A DNA stretch of 38,267 nucleotides from an uncultured Lachnospiraceae bacterium. Its GTDB lineage: Bacteria > Bacillota > Clostridia > Lachnospirales > Lachnospiraceae. The notes below the pieces were generated by a model. The model was not told the origin of the DNA. It was given only the letters and a program-made list of their open reading frames with translations, and made no database searches. The position numbers and the translations under genes are program-made. Shown piece by piece: positions 24,562 to 34,074 of this stretch (position 1 is the first letter of the stretch; the number at the start of each line of letters is the position of its first letter). The stretch is from the NCBI GenBank assembly GCA_902775485.1, contig CACYMJ010000018.1:1-38267 (forward strand). Direction: 5' to 3'.

Positions 24562-26011
24562 ATCTGATACGCATTTGGGGCTTGCTGTTGATAACATAGT
24601 ACTGATCACATCTCCAGTCTTTACTGCCGTCGTCATGATTTTCCCCGTCAGGGGGCGTTGCAAATATCCGAAGCGCGATATCCGTTTTCTCTGCTATCGG
24701 ACGGTCAAAAAATGCCGGCATAAGATCCACGGTGGCAACTCCCGCCGCCTTGTAAAACCATCTGCCGTTAAACTCCATCATAATGCTGAGCTCTTCGGGA
24801 AGCGTAACTTCACAGAACTGCGGCATCTTCTCAAGCGGTACCGTGATCTCTATCCCGTCGGCATCCTCGCTTCCTCCCCATCGAAGAGTTGCGGGATATG
24901 ACGCTTCCTGCCCGGTCTTAAACTGCGGCATAAAATACGGATCCGACAGTATCCGGCGGTAAGCATCAAGTACCGGCTGTCTGATACCGGTCGAGGGATC
25001 GGAAGGATCCTCGATCTCGAGGCCGAGCCTGCCGCGGTCACGGAACTGGTACATTGAGATACCGTTGATCCACGATGCATCATGCTGCTTTACAGTGTCA
25101 TAATATCTGCCGACCATATCGGCCTGCCCGAGAGGCCCCGTAACATCCCCGTCGGCATTAAACTCCGCCTGTATAAGCGGCTTGGGGCCGAACAGCTCCT
25201 TAAGTCTCTCATATGTTCTGAGATAACGTAGAAACAGTTTTTCCGGCGGGTTGATGTCATATGTGAAGTTTCCGGGTTCGGCAGTATCATACGGCCATCC
25301 GTAGTGAAGTGCGGTGTATTTGTCCGCCGACCAGATGTCCGCCGCTTCATATGCCCGTGCGAAAACATCCTCCTTTTCAACCTTTTCGGGATCGCCCTTT
25401 GCGGCAAATTCCGTGTCAAAATCTTTTATGATCGACTTCTTTTCTACGAATTCCTCATCGGTCTCACCGGCAAGTCCGGCGCAGAACACCATCCTGATGT
25501 TCGGTGCTTCCTGCTTTACTATACCGGCAAACCTTACAAAAAAATCCGCTACCTCGCGGTAAGTAAAGCGCTTGTTATGGGTAAACCATGTGCCGTTGCA
25601 TTCATGGTTGACCCTGAGCATCATCCTGCCAAATGGAGCCAGCTGTCTGACCAGGTTTCTGATCTCGTCATCGCTTATCGAGCAGTCGGCCGTTATGGTT
25701 AACATAATATCCTGACCGTGCCTTCTGATGTCACGCATCTGTTCGAACTGCTTCCCGCCTTCACAAAACGGATAATAATCGTCATACGGATAGTCCCAGG
25801 CAAATGAAACATCCATATCGGCGCATGCCTCTGAAATGCGGGAAGGCCACTGTTTATCCTTCGGATAATAAGTATACATTATGTTAACCGCCCTGTGCGG
25901 ACGGCCAAGCACATTCAGTATATATTCCTGACTGACATATTCTCCCCGTTCACTGCCGTCCCCTATATCAAGGGCGCATTTTGCGGGAAGGAGCTGTACC
26001 TTTCTTGTCAT
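24512..26011 (-). CDS. GH26-like clan GH-A glycoside hydrolase, cytosolic
   Basis: This 499-residue protein looks like a TIM-barrel glycosidase. The segment MLRVNHECNGTWF resembles the acid/base region of family 26 beta-mannanases (R-x-x-HE-x-N-x-x-W), and IQAEFNADGD (near residue 280) could supply the nucleophile Glu. Other barrel segments are VSFAWDYPYDDYYPF and ISMYQFRDRGRLGLE. After the barrel (about 20-350) there is a beta-rich domain (about 360-499). There is no signal peptide, so it would act in the cytoplasm, possibly on short oligosaccharides. Substrate and exact family are uncertain. The ATG at 26011 has GGAGGAG about 4 bases upstream. It lies 14 bases after polC. Confidence 0.7.
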   Translation of the reverse strand: MTRKVQLLPAKCALDIGDGSERGEYVSQEYILNVLGRPHRAVNIMYTYYPKDKQWPSRISEACADMDVSFAWDYPYDDYYPFCEGGKQFEQMRDIRRHGQDIMLTITADCSISDDEIRNLVRQLAPFGRMMLRVNHECNGTWFTHNKRFTYREVADFFVRFAGIVKQEAPNIRMVFCAGLAGETDEEFVEKKSIIKDFDTEFAAKGDPEKVEKEDVFARAYEAADIWSADKYTALHYGWPYDTAEPGNFTYDINPPEKLFLRYLRTYERLKELFGPKPLIQAEFNADGDVTGPLGQADMVGRYYDTVKQHDASWINGISMYQFRDRGRLGLEIEDPSDPSTGIRQPVLDAYRRILSDPYFMPQFKTGQEASYPATLRWGGSEDADGIEITVPLEKMPQFCEVTLPEELSIMMEFNGRWFYKAAGVATVDLMPAFFDRPIAEKTDIALRIFATPPDGENHDDGSKDWRCDQYYVINSKPQMRIRYETPLSVFVRDALPQQ

Positions 26012-26025
26012 GTTCTCCTCCGTGA

Positions 26026-29000
26026 TCAGATCATATCAAACAGACTGAGCTGGTTCGATTCAGGCAGGCCCGAAAGTATCCCGAGATCGACCATATGATC
26101 TATAACCGTGCGCGATACCTTGCACCGCTCCTGAAAATCATCGAGTGAAAGGAAAGCGCCGCCCTTTGCCGCTTCCACAACCTGGTCGGCAGCCTTGTCC
26201 CCGAGTCCGTCTATACAGTCGAGCTTCGGCATTATCTTTCCGTCATATATGCGGCACTGATGGGCCCCTGCCCTGAAGATATCTATCGGCATGAACTCAT
26301 ATCCTCTCGCATACATCTCTTCCGCGATCTTCAGATCCCTGAGCGTATTATCATCCTTGCTCGAGAACCTGATATTCGGATCCGCAGCCATCTTTCTGTA
26401 CTTTGCCATGTTTTCGGCGAGCACTTCCCTGCCGCAACACATTATCTCGTATGAGAATGCCGAGGCACGTATCGAAAAATAAGCGGCGTAATACTCAAGC
26501 GGGTAATTGATCTTGTAGTAAGCGATACGCCATGCCATCATTACATATGCCGCCGCATGCGCCTTCGGGAACATGTACTTGATCTGCTCACACGACCATG
26601 CGTACCATTCCGGAACGCCGTGATCGAGCATCTCCTGCTTCCATTCGGGCCACTCCTTACAGTCTCCCTTCGCCACCGTTCCCTTTCTGACCTTCTCCAT
26701 TATCTTGAATGCAAGCGAGCTCTCAAGCCCCATATTTATCAGATAGGTCATTATATCATCACGCGTACATATCGCCGTGGAAATGGTCGCCTTTCCCTCG
26801 GATATGACCTTTTGCGCGTTGTTGAGCCAAACGTCCGTACCGTGGGACAGTCCCGAGATCCTGACAAGATCCGAGAATGCGGTGGGCTTTGTATCTATCA
26901 GCATCTGTATGACAAAATCCGTGCCGAATTCCGGTATGCCCATACATCCGAGCTTACATCCTCCGATATCATCGGGGGTTATGCCAAGAGCCTCGGTCGA
27001 CACAAACAGGCTCATTACCTTCTCATCATCAAGTGCCACCTGTCTCGGATCGGTTCCCGTCAGATCCTGCAGCATCCTTATCATTGTCGGATCATCGTGT
27101 CCGAGTATATCGAGCTTTAACAGGTTATGGTCGATGGAGTGGTAATCAAAGTGTGTCGTTATGATATCACTGTTCGGATCGTCTGCCGGGTGCTGGATCG
27201 GAGTGAACGAATCTATCTCCTCTCCCCTCGGAAGCACTATGATACCTCCGGGATGCTGGCCCGTTGTACGTCTGACGCCGGTACATCCGCGCGAGAGTCT
27301 GTCGATCTCGCATCCGCGCTTTGACTGCCCTCTCTCCTCAAAGTATTTCTTGACGAAACCGTATGCGGTCTTGTCTGCAAGCGTACCGATCGTACCTGCC
27401 CTGAAAGTCTGGCCGGCACCGAATATGACCTCCGTATATTTATGAGCCTTCGACTGGTATTCACCCGAAAAGTTAAGGTCGATATCAGGTTCCTTGTCGC
27501 CGTCAAATCCCAGGAAAGTCTCAAACGGTATGTCAAATCCGTCCTTACACAGATCCTTCCCGCACTTCGGGCATTTCCGTGCAGGCATGTCGCATCCCGC
27601 ACGTCCCGCGTACTGTTTGACCTCGGGTGAGTCAAAATCAACGTAATGGCATGATGAGCAGTAGTAATGAGGCGGCAGCGGATTGACTTCCGTGATGCCC
27701 GCCATCGTTGCTACAAACGACGATCCGACCGAGCCTCTCGAGCCTACCAGATATCCGTCCTCGTTAGACTTCCATACGAGCTTCTGTGCGATTATATACA
27801 TGACGGCAAACCCGTTTGATATGATCGAGTGAAGTTCCTTGTCAAGCCTTGCCTTAACCTGCTCTGGAAGATCATCACCGTATATCTGTCTTGCCCTCTT
27901 ATAACATATATCCGTCAGTATCTTATCGGAATCCGGAATGACGGGAGGACACTTATCCGGACGCACCGGTTCGATCTTCTCGATCATATCCGCTATCTTG
28001 CGCGTATTGGTAACAACAACTTCATAGGCCTTGTCAAAGCCCAGATACGAAAACTCCTCAAGCATCTCGCCGGTCGTATGCAGATAAAGAGGTGCCTGCA
28101 TATCGGCATCCTTGAATCCCTTTCCGGCCATGAGGATACGTCTGTAAACCTCGTCCTCCGGATTGAGGAAGTGAACATCACATGTCGCCACGACAGGCTT
28201 GTCAAGCATCTCTCCGAGACTGACGATCTTCCTGTTTATGTCCTCAAGATCCTTGGGACTGTTTATATCCTCAAAACGTTCCTCGCGGATCATGAACTCA
28301 TTGTTGCCGTTCGGCTGGATCTCAAGATAATCATAAAACTTCGCGATCCTGATTATCTCATCCTCGCTCTTCTTATCGATTATCGCCTGATAGAGCTCAC
28401 CCTGTTCGCATGCCGATCCGATAAGAAGGCCTTCACGGTGCTTTCGTATAAGGCTCTTGGGTATCTTCGCATGACCGTTGAAAAATCTTATATGTGATGC
28501 CGAAACAAGTCTGTAGAGATTGATCCTTCCGGTCTCGTTTTGTGCCAGAAGGATTATATGATTGCTCGGACTCTTGCGGATCTTCTCATCGGATCCCGCG
28601 CAAAGATCATTAAGTCCGGCAAGAGTATCCACTCCCTTCTGTTTCAGCCTCTCGATCAGTTTCAAAAAAACATGGGCCGTGGCCTCGGCATCATCTACCG
28701 CACGGTGATGATTTTCCAGCGATATCTTGAAGAATTTGCACAGATTGTCAAGCCTGAACCTGGCTATCTCGGGGACAAGGAGCCTTGACATGCTAAGCGT
28801 ATCCACATAGCTGTACTGCCTTGCCATACCGGCCGCTTCCTCCTTCGCCGTAAGAAATCCCATGTCAAAAGATGCATTATGTGCAACAAGCACCGCATCT
28901 TCTGTAAATGCGGCGAACTGATTGAGGGCATCGTTTATAAACGGTGCATCGGCAACCATCTGATCGTTTATGCCGGTCAGTTTTTCTATCCTGTACGGTA

Positions 29001-30615
29001 TGGGCTCTGACGGATTGACGAAGGTGGAAAATCTTCCGGTTATCTCTCCGTTTTCGATCTTAACGGCACCTATCTCGATAATGCTGCAGTCCTTCGCGGA
29101 AAATCCCGTCGTCTCAAGATCGAATACCACAAACGTATCGTTGACGGTATGATCTTCCGGATTAACGGCAGCGCCCGTCTCATCGTCGACCACATAACCT
29201 TCCATGCCGTATATGACCTTAAAGTCATCCATCTTCTTTTTCTTCACATGATGGAACGCATCGGTAAATGCCTGTACTCCGCCGTGATCGGTTATCGCTA
29301 TCGCGCCGCATCCCCATTCATTGGCACAGTCGATTATATCCGAGACAGCCGATACTCCGTCCATGTCACTCATCTTTGTGTGACAGTGCAGTTCGACTCT
29401 CTTTACCGGTTCGGTGTCAACTCTTTTTGTCCTGAAGTCCGTGGTCTTCTTGATCCCCGAAACATACCCGAGCGAAAGTACGCCGTCATATTTGTCTATG
29501 CCGGTGGTACCCTTTATAAGAACGAATCTGTCGTCTCCTATATACTCGAACAGTCTCTCCTGCTGATCCTCTCTCGGAAACAGTTTTACATCGATCGAAT
29601 CCGTAAGATCCGTTATCGAGAACGTTACCATCATTTTTCCGGATCTAGTGGTCCTTGCCTGATAGTTCCATATCTGTCCTCTTATAACGACCTCGCCTAT
29701 ATCACCGTCGATATCGCATATACTGATGGGACCTTCCGTAAAATCCTTTCCGAAGATGACATCGGGATTGGTTGGCGTCTTTCTCCTGCTCCGGCTGCTC
29801 TTTACGATCCTGCCCTCCGGCTGTACATCATCCGCCGCTTCGTGATCATCCGCGCCGTCCTTTGTAGCGGAAGGCTTTGTATCCTGTGCCGCGGAAGCGG
29901 GAGCATTTTTGTATATGTTATAGACTTCATCCTCAAGCGGAATGTCATACGATACGAATTCCTCCGCATCGGGAAGGGGCTCACTTTCCGCCCCGGGAGC
30001 AGCCGCGTCCTCACCTTCCGCCGGATGAGTATCACTGTTCATGGCACTGATGATCCTGACCTGCTCCATCATTTTCTGTCTTGTATGCTTTACACTGGAT
30101 CTTTCTTCCCTGTCCTTGTAACCGGCAACAATGGCAAATGACGTACCACACCTTTCGTTAACGGCATGGTCCAGATAATCGAGTATCTCCTCCGTCATAT
30201 CCCGTGCGATCGATCTGTCCTCAAGTATCAGTCTTATGGTCTTACCGTCCTCGGAAAATTCAAAATCGGCATGGCGCAGCAGATCCGTCCACGCAGGGTT
30301 GATATGAGATGCCTCGGCAAGAATGCTGCTTTTGTACTGTTTTATTATCGCTCCCGCCGAATACGAATCCCCCAGCCTGAACTTTTCTATGATCTTGATC
30401 GCAACACGCGACCCCCGGTAATACTGTTTGCATATCTCCGACTCCATCGCGTATATCCTGTCCTTGGGGATGATATAATCGCTTGACAGATATATATGCA
30501 GTTTATCGCGACGCGAAGAAGAGACCAGTTTCGTGACTCTGGTCTCTTCCAATAATTCTCTGTCGTCGTCCGACACATTCAGTGTCGTAAATACATCAAA
30601 AAACTTCTTTTCCAT
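26026..30615 (-). CDS. polC: DNA polymerase III alpha subunit, PolC type
   Basis: This 1529-residue replicative polymerase has the PolC order: an N-terminal domain (about 1-175), an OB fold (about 290-390, VVIRGQIWNYQARTTRSG), a PHP domain starting near 405 (ELHCHTKMSDMDG), a DnaQ-type 3'-5' exonuclease inserted in it near 495-660 (FVVFDLETTGFSAKD), then the polymerase domains with a zinc site (CSSCHYVDF and CPKCGKDLC, near 985-1020) and the active-site PDIDLNFSGEYQ near 1045. B. subtilis PolC is about 1437 residues; the extra length lies mostly in an acidic Ala/Asp/Glu linker at about 190-285. The ATG at 30615 has AAAGG about 11 bases upstream. It follows ispG by 22 bases. Confidence 0.98.
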   Translation of the reverse strand: MEKKFFDVFTTLNVSDDDRELLEETRVTKLVSSSRRDKLHIYLSSDYIIPKDRIYAMESEICKQYYRGSRVAIKIIEKFRLGDSYSAGAIIKQYKSSILAEASHINPAWTDLLRHADFEFSEDGKTIRLILEDRSIARDMTEEILDYLDHAVNERCGTSFAIVAGYKDREERSSVKHTRQKMMEQVRIISAMNSDTHPAEGEDAAAPGAESEPLPDAEEFVSYDIPLEDEVYNIYKNAPASAAQDTKPSATKDGADDHEAADDVQPEGRIVKSSRSRRKTPTNPDVIFGKDFTEGPISICDIDGDIGEVVIRGQIWNYQARTTRSGKMMVTFSITDLTDSIDVKLFPREDQQERLFEYIGDDRFVLIKGTTGIDKYDGVLSLGYVSGIKKTTDFRTKRVDTEPVKRVELHCHTKMSDMDGVSAVSDIIDCANEWGCGAIAITDHGGVQAFTDAFHHVKKKKMDDFKVIYGMEGYVVDDETGAAVNPEDHTVNDTFVVFDLETTGFSAKDCSIIEIGAVKIENGEITGRFSTFVNPSEPIPYRIEKLTGINDQMVADAPFINDALNQFAAFTEDAVLVAHNASFDMGFLTAKEEAAGMARQYSYVDTLSMSRLLVPEIARFRLDNLCKFFKISLENHHRAVDDAEATAHVFLKLIERLKQKGVDTLAGLNDLCAGSDEKIRKSPSNHIILLAQNETGRINLYRLVSASHIRFFNGHAKIPKSLIRKHREGLLIGSACEQGELYQAIIDKKSEDEIIRIAKFYDYLEIQPNGNNEFMIREERFEDINSPKDLEDINRKIVSLGEMLDKPVVATCDVHFLNPEDEVYRRILMAGKGFKDADMQAPLYLHTTGEMLEEFSYLGFDKAYEVVVTNTRKIADMIEKIEPVRPDKCPPVIPDSDKILTDICYKRARQIYGDDLPEQVKARLDKELHSIISNGFAVMYIIAQKLVWKSNEDGYLVGSRGSVGSSFVATMAGITEVNPLPPHYYCSSCHYVDFDSPEVKQYAGRAGCDMPARKCPKCGKDLCKDGFDIPFETFLGFDGDKEPDIDLNFSGEYQSKAHKYTEVIFGAGQTFRAGTIGTLADKTAYGFVKKYFEERGQSKRGCEIDRLSRGCTGVRRTTGQHPGGIIVLPRGEEIDSFTPIQHPADDPNSDIITTHFDYHSIDHNLLKLDILGHDDPTMIRMLQDLTGTDPRQVALDDEKVMSLFVSTEALGITPDDIGGCKLGCMGIPEFGTDFVIQMLIDTKPTAFSDLVRISGLSHGTDVWLNNAQKVISEGKATISTAICTRDDIMTYLINMGLESSLAFKIMEKVRKGTVAKGDCKEWPEWKQEMLDHGVPEWYAWSCEQIKYMFPKAHAAAYVMMAWRIAYYKINYPLEYYAAYFSIRASAFSYEIMCCGREVLAENMAKYRKMAADPNIRFSSKDDNTLRDLKIAEEMYARGYEFMPIDIFRAGAHQCRIYDGKIMPKLDCIDGLGDKAADQVVEAAKGGAFLSLDDFQERCKVSRTVIDHMVDLGILSGLPESNQLSLFDMI

Positions 30616-30637
30616 CTATCAAATGCCTTTGTAAACG

Positions 30638-31693
30638 TTACCGGTTCCAGTTGTCGAGCTCTTCCCTGAGCGTTGCCAGGAGTCTGTCTTCCGGAACCTT
30701 TTTGATTATCTCGCCTTTTTTGATCAGAAGGCCCTCGCCGATTCCGCCCGCGATCCCTATGTCGGCTTCCTTTGCCTCCCCGGGACCGTTGACCACACAG
30801 CCCATGACCGCAACCCTGATGTCCAGATCATACCCTGCGGCCATCTGCTCCACCTCGGACGCGAGCTTTATGATATCGATATTCGTTCTTCCGCATGTGG
30901 GACATGATACAACGTCTATTCCACCCTTTCGAAGGCCAAGCGTCTTAAGGATCAGCTTTGCACTGACCACCTCTTCAACGGGATCTCCCGTCAGCGAAAC
31001 CCTTATCGTATCGCCTATCCCTTCACCCAGGATGATACCGAGTCCGATGGCGGATTTGATGTTTCCCGACCTTACCGTTCCTGCTTCGGTAATCCCGACA
31101 TGAAGCGGATACGGGCATACAGGTGCTATCATCCTGTGAGCTTCGACCGCCATCAGAACATCCGATGATTTGATCGAGACGACTATGTTGTCGTATCCTC
31201 TGTCCTCTATCATGTGGACCTTATCAAGCGCCGACTCCACAATGCCCGCGGCAGTCACTCCTCCGTCTCTTTCAACGATATGCTTCTCAAGCGATCCGCT
31301 GTTGACACCGACCCTTATCGGAATGTTTGCGTCCTTTGCGGCCGCCACGACCTCGGAAAGCTTATCGGCTCCTCCGATGTTGCCCGGATTGATCCTTATC
31401 TTATCCGCACCGTTTTTGATAGCCGCTATCGCCATTTTATGATCGAAGTGAATATCGGCAACGATCGGTATCGATATCCGTTTCCTGATCTCGGATATCG
31501 CCGATGCCGCCTCAGGTGTGGGAACGGTAGATCTGACTATGTCACATCCCGCCGCCTCCAGCCTTTTGATCTGTGCTACAGTCGCTTCAACATCTTCTGT
31601 TTTGGTATTTGTCATTGACTGGATCAGAACCGGATTGCCGCCGCCTATCCTGCGGTCTCCGATGGTGATCACCTTCGTATTGTCCCTGAACAT
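30638..31693 (-). CDS. ispG: 4-hydroxy-3-methylbut-2-en-1-yl diphosphate synthase (GcpE)
   Basis: This 351-residue enzyme catalyses the penultimate step of the MEP isoprenoid pathway with a [4Fe-4S] cluster. Signatures are NPVLIQSMTNTKTEDV, ADIHFDHKMA, DKIRINPGNIG and the cluster ligands in VSCPTCGRTN (CxxC) and MGCVVNGPGEAKE (third Cys plus Glu). Length is normal for the bacterial two-domain form. The ATG at 31693 has no strong ribosome binding site. A good promoter lies about 75-105 bases upstream. The rseP-ispG-polC order is common in Firmicutes; here the rseP neighbour is displaced by three genes. Confidence 0.97.
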   Translation of the reverse strand: MFRDNTKVITIGDRRIGGGNPVLIQSMTNTKTEDVEATVAQIKRLEAAGCDIVRSTVPTPEAASAISEIRKRISIPIVADIHFDHKMAIAAIKNGADKIRINPGNIGGADKLSEVVAAAKDANIPIRVGVNSGSLEKHIVERDGGVTAAGIVESALDKVHMIEDRGYDNIVVSIKSSDVLMAVEAHRMIAPVCPYPLHVGITEAGTVRSGNIKSAIGLGIILGEGIGDTIRVSLTGDPVEEVVSAKLILKTLGLRKGGIDVVSCPTCGRTNIDIIKLASEVEQMAAGYDLDIRVAVMGCVVNGPGEAKEADIGIAGGIGEGLLIKKGEIIKKVPEDRLLATLREELDNWNR

Positions 31694-31716
31694 GTCAAAA
31701 AGTGCTTATTTAGTGG

Positions 31717-31747
31717 ATTTTGAACGATTTTGAGCGTAAATACTCAA
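31717..31747 (-). repeat. Short tandem and inverted repeats in the ispG leader
   Basis: Two 10-base units, ATTTTGAACG and ATTTTGAGCG, sit in tandem at 31717-31736 (plus-strand reading). They run into an imperfect inverted repeat TTGAG-N8-CTCAA at 31730-31747. All of this lies in the untranslated leader of ispG, about 25-55 bases before the ATG. It might be an operator or a weak hairpin; no known regulator is recognised. Confidence 0.4.
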
Positions 31748-31767
31748 TACCTTGTGTTTCAATAATG

Positions 31768-31796
31768 AGTTTACAATGACCCGGCCAAATAGTCAA
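31768..31796 (-). promoter_or_regulatory. Sigma-A promoter for the ispG-polC unit
   Basis: TTGACT (31796-31791) and TAAACT (31773-31768) are spaced 17 bases apart on the minus strand. The predicted start near 31761 gives a leader of about 68 bases before the ispG ATG. The promoter allows ispG-polC to be expressed independently of the kinase block upstream. Confidence 0.6.
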
Positions 31797-31821
31797 CAGA
31801 ACAAAAAAAGCCCTAAAACAG

Positions 31822-34074
31822 TCAGTTTCTGATATATCCCCTCCATGTAAGTCCGAAAGTTCCCGTAAGCAGCGTGCCAAGACCTATCAGAAGCGATACC
31901 ATATCGGGCTCATCGGCATCTTCCGGCACCCGGATCGTTCTCTCGCTCCTTATAACATCCCCGAAAACGGGACTGACCATATTGCAGCTTGTGTATATCT
32001 CGGTATCCGTAACGTTTCCGGCATTATCCACGGCAACAACCGCCAGATTGTAGCTGCCGTATTCATCGACAGCTATTCTTGCCTTATTATCGGCATCTAT
32101 TGCGATGTTCCTGCCATTGAACGTAACCTGCTTTAAAATGTCCGCCTCATCAAACAGGCCCACTTCTATCAGACTTCCCTTTTTTATGTTTCCGTTTTTG
32201 TCAAAACCGGTAAGTACGATCTGGGGTGCCGTATGATCGATGATAAATACCGCATCCTTTTCGGCGGCGTTTCCCGCTGCGTCCCTTGCCATGACACTGA
32301 GTATATATTTCCCTTCCTCAAGTATCACATCATCGTCACTGATCTTCCGGTCATTTGCAAACACATCCGTGGCCGCTCCCGTCAGATCGCGGGCTAGTTC
32401 ATATATCTTCACGGGCAGTCTGAACGATCTGAAAAAACCGTTATCGACATCATCAAGCGATCGGATCACCGGCGGAGTACGATCGACGGTAAATGAAATG
32501 GCGGCAGATGCACTGTTTCCGCTGCGGTCCGATGCACTGCACGTCAGCCTGTATTCTCCTTCATCCTCAACCGTTATATCCATATGGTCCTGTTTTTGCT
32601 TCATCACCCGGTCAAGGGACGCAACAGGTACATAGCCATCCTTATCCTTCTTTTCAAGGAGCGTATGCATCACCGTGGAATCGTAGAACATCTCTCCCGC
32701 GCCAAAGCGTATCACCGGCTTTTCATTTGTTATCTCCCCTTCCGAAAGACCGTATACGGCAACATCCGGTGCCGTCTTATCGATCCTGAAAGATCTTGAG
32801 CACTCAGCGGTATTTCCTGCCGAGTCCGTTGCCGATACTTGCATGTCGTACTCACCATCTGTTGTTATGTTAACCGCTCTTATGTCCCTGTATGCCTGCA
32901 GATCATATGAATCCATACGTATTGTCTCGGCAGTACCGAAAGCACGTCTGATTATTGTTATGTCAACCTTAGTGTCCTCGTATATATTATCCTCCACCTC
33001 AACGGTGATCCCCGCAGGTGATCTTAAATCCACATTATCCGACACTCCGTCTATCTTTATCTGCGGAGCATTCCTGTCGATCACGAAACTTTTCGTGACG
33101 GCCCTGCTCTGTCTTTGCGCCGAGTCTTTGGCAAAGGCCGTCACCCTATATATACCGTCATCATCAAGATCGATCACTGCACTGTCCGGAACGTCGGATA
33201 CGACCGTACTCTCCGTCATATCCCTCGTGATCCTCTCAACCGTATAATTTACAAATGCCCCGGAGTGCTTATCTTCAGCATACAGATATATCTTCGCCTG
33301 CTGCCTGAGGTGTGCTCCGTCAGATGCTCCCTCAACACGTATTACGGGATCCTCCGGATCGAGCATATAATCGAATGAGATGTCCGTCCTGTTGCCGGCT
33401 GTATCATATACACTCACCGCAACTGTTCCGCCACCGCGGCCGTTGTCAGAAAGCGGGATCAAAGCCTCATATCCGCCTGCCGGTCCATCGGTAATATCAT
33501 GTTTCTCATAGATCACGTCATCACCGCAGACAGCAACTATCCTGGCCAGTCCGATATCATCAACTGCCCTGACGCATACCGACTCTTCCTGCAAAAGAGG
33601 TTTTTCGATCACCCCGGGATCGGGCAGCTCTACAGCCGGCGGCCTCGTATCAAAAACAACGGAATATACATCCGACTCTGTCCTCCCTGCGTCACCTTCA
33701 ACGGCAAACTTTATCTGCCATCTGCCCGAAGGAGATGTTGCATCGTCCGGAAACAAAGTTATGTTTTTTCCTTCCATCGGAACATATCCTCCGAAGTTTT
33801 CTCCGTCATCTATACTTATGGAATACGATGTTTCTCTGCCGGGGTCCGGGCAAAACACAATCGGCGCAGACGTTACGACCGGACGGGACGGCATAACGGC
33901 TATCGTCTCGTTGTCAACTGTTTTGATCACTATCTCCGGCCCCCGGGGTGTTCCGGTCTGTGTTCCGGACCGAGTTCCGGTCTGTGTTTCGGCCCGTGTA
34001 CCGGCGGTACATGCCATCGCGATGATGGCGCACAAAGTCAATACGACTGTATATTTAATATGCACTTGTCTCAT
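31822..34074 (-). CDS. Secreted Ig-like repeat protein with C-terminal membrane anchor
   Basis: This 750-residue protein starts with a signal peptide (hydrophobic segment VVLTLCAIIAMACTAG, likely cleaved near TRA-ETQ). A short repeated TQTG/TRSG stretch follows, then about six bacterial Ig-like beta-sandwich repeats (about residues 60-700). The repeats are marked by recurring linkers of the type DRTPPVI, DKTAPDV, DHTAPQI and DRNAPQI, and by strand ends such as VYDTAGN, ATDSAGN, ASDRSGN, ARDAAGN and AVDNAGN. A C-terminal hydrophobic helix (SLLIGLGTLLTGTFGLTW) with a basic tail would anchor it in the membrane; there is no LPXTG motif. It is probably a surface or wall-spanning structural or adhesive protein. 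Its ATG overlaps the stop of the Ser/Pro-rich gene as ATGA, so the two are coupled. Confidence 0.85.
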   Translation of the reverse strand: MRQVHIKYTVVLTLCAIIAMACTAGTRAETQTGTRSGTQTGTPRGPEIVIKTVDNETIAVMPSRPVVTSAPIVFCPDPGRETSYSISIDDGENFGGYVPMEGKNITLFPDDATSPSGRWQIKFAVEGDAGRTESDVYSVVFDTRPPAVELPDPGVIEKPLLQEESVCVRAVDDIGLARIVAVCGDDVIYEKHDITDGPAGGYEALIPLSDNGRGGGTVAVSVYDTAGNRTDISFDYMLDPEDPVIRVEGASDGAHLRQQAKIYLYAEDKHSGAFVNYTVERITRDMTESTVVSDVPDSAVIDLDDDGIYRVTAFAKDSAQRQSRAVTKSFVIDRNAPQIKIDGVSDNVDLRSPAGITVEVEDNIYEDTKVDITIIRRAFGTAETIRMDSYDLQAYRDIRAVNITTDGEYDMQVSATDSAGNTAECSRSFRIDKTAPDVAVYGLSEGEITNEKPVIRFGAGEMFYDSTVMHTLLEKKDKDGYVPVASLDRVMKQKQDHMDITVEDEGEYRLTCSASDRSGNSASAAISFTVDRTPPVIRSLDDVDNGFFRSFRLPVKIYELARDLTGAATDVFANDRKISDDDVILEEGKYILSVMARDAAGNAAEKDAVFIIDHTAPQIVLTGFDKNGNIKKGSLIEVGLFDEADILKQVTFNGRNIAIDADNKARIAVDEYGSYNLAVVAVDNAGNVTDTEIYTSCNMVSPVFGDVIRSERTIRVPEDADEPDMVSLLIGLGTLLTGTFGLTWRGYIRN
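33950..34009 (-). repeat. Five 12-base tandem units at the mature N-terminus of the Ig-repeat protein
   Basis: The plus strand shows GTTCCGGTCTGT, GTTCCGGACCGA, GTTCCGGTCTGT, GTTTCGGCCCGT and a diverged GTACCGGCGGTA in direct succession. In the coding frame they give the TQTG-TRSG-TQTG-type stretch just after the signal peptide. Such an in-frame repeat could vary in copy number between strains without breaking the gene. Confidence 0.75.

Noticed and set aside
29149-30141. A 330-codon open frame on the plus strand opposite polC
   Set aside because: It is fully antisense to a well-supported conserved domain region, has no good ribosome binding site and encodes an implausible Arg/Tyr/Ile-rich protein; it is a shadow of the codon bias of polC.
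31798-31830. Possible terminator after the Ig-repeat gene
   Set aside because: There is a run of seven T on the minus strand, but the only hairpin found is a 5-base A/T-rich stem (GAAAC/GTTTT) separated from the T run by AGGGC; too weak to call.
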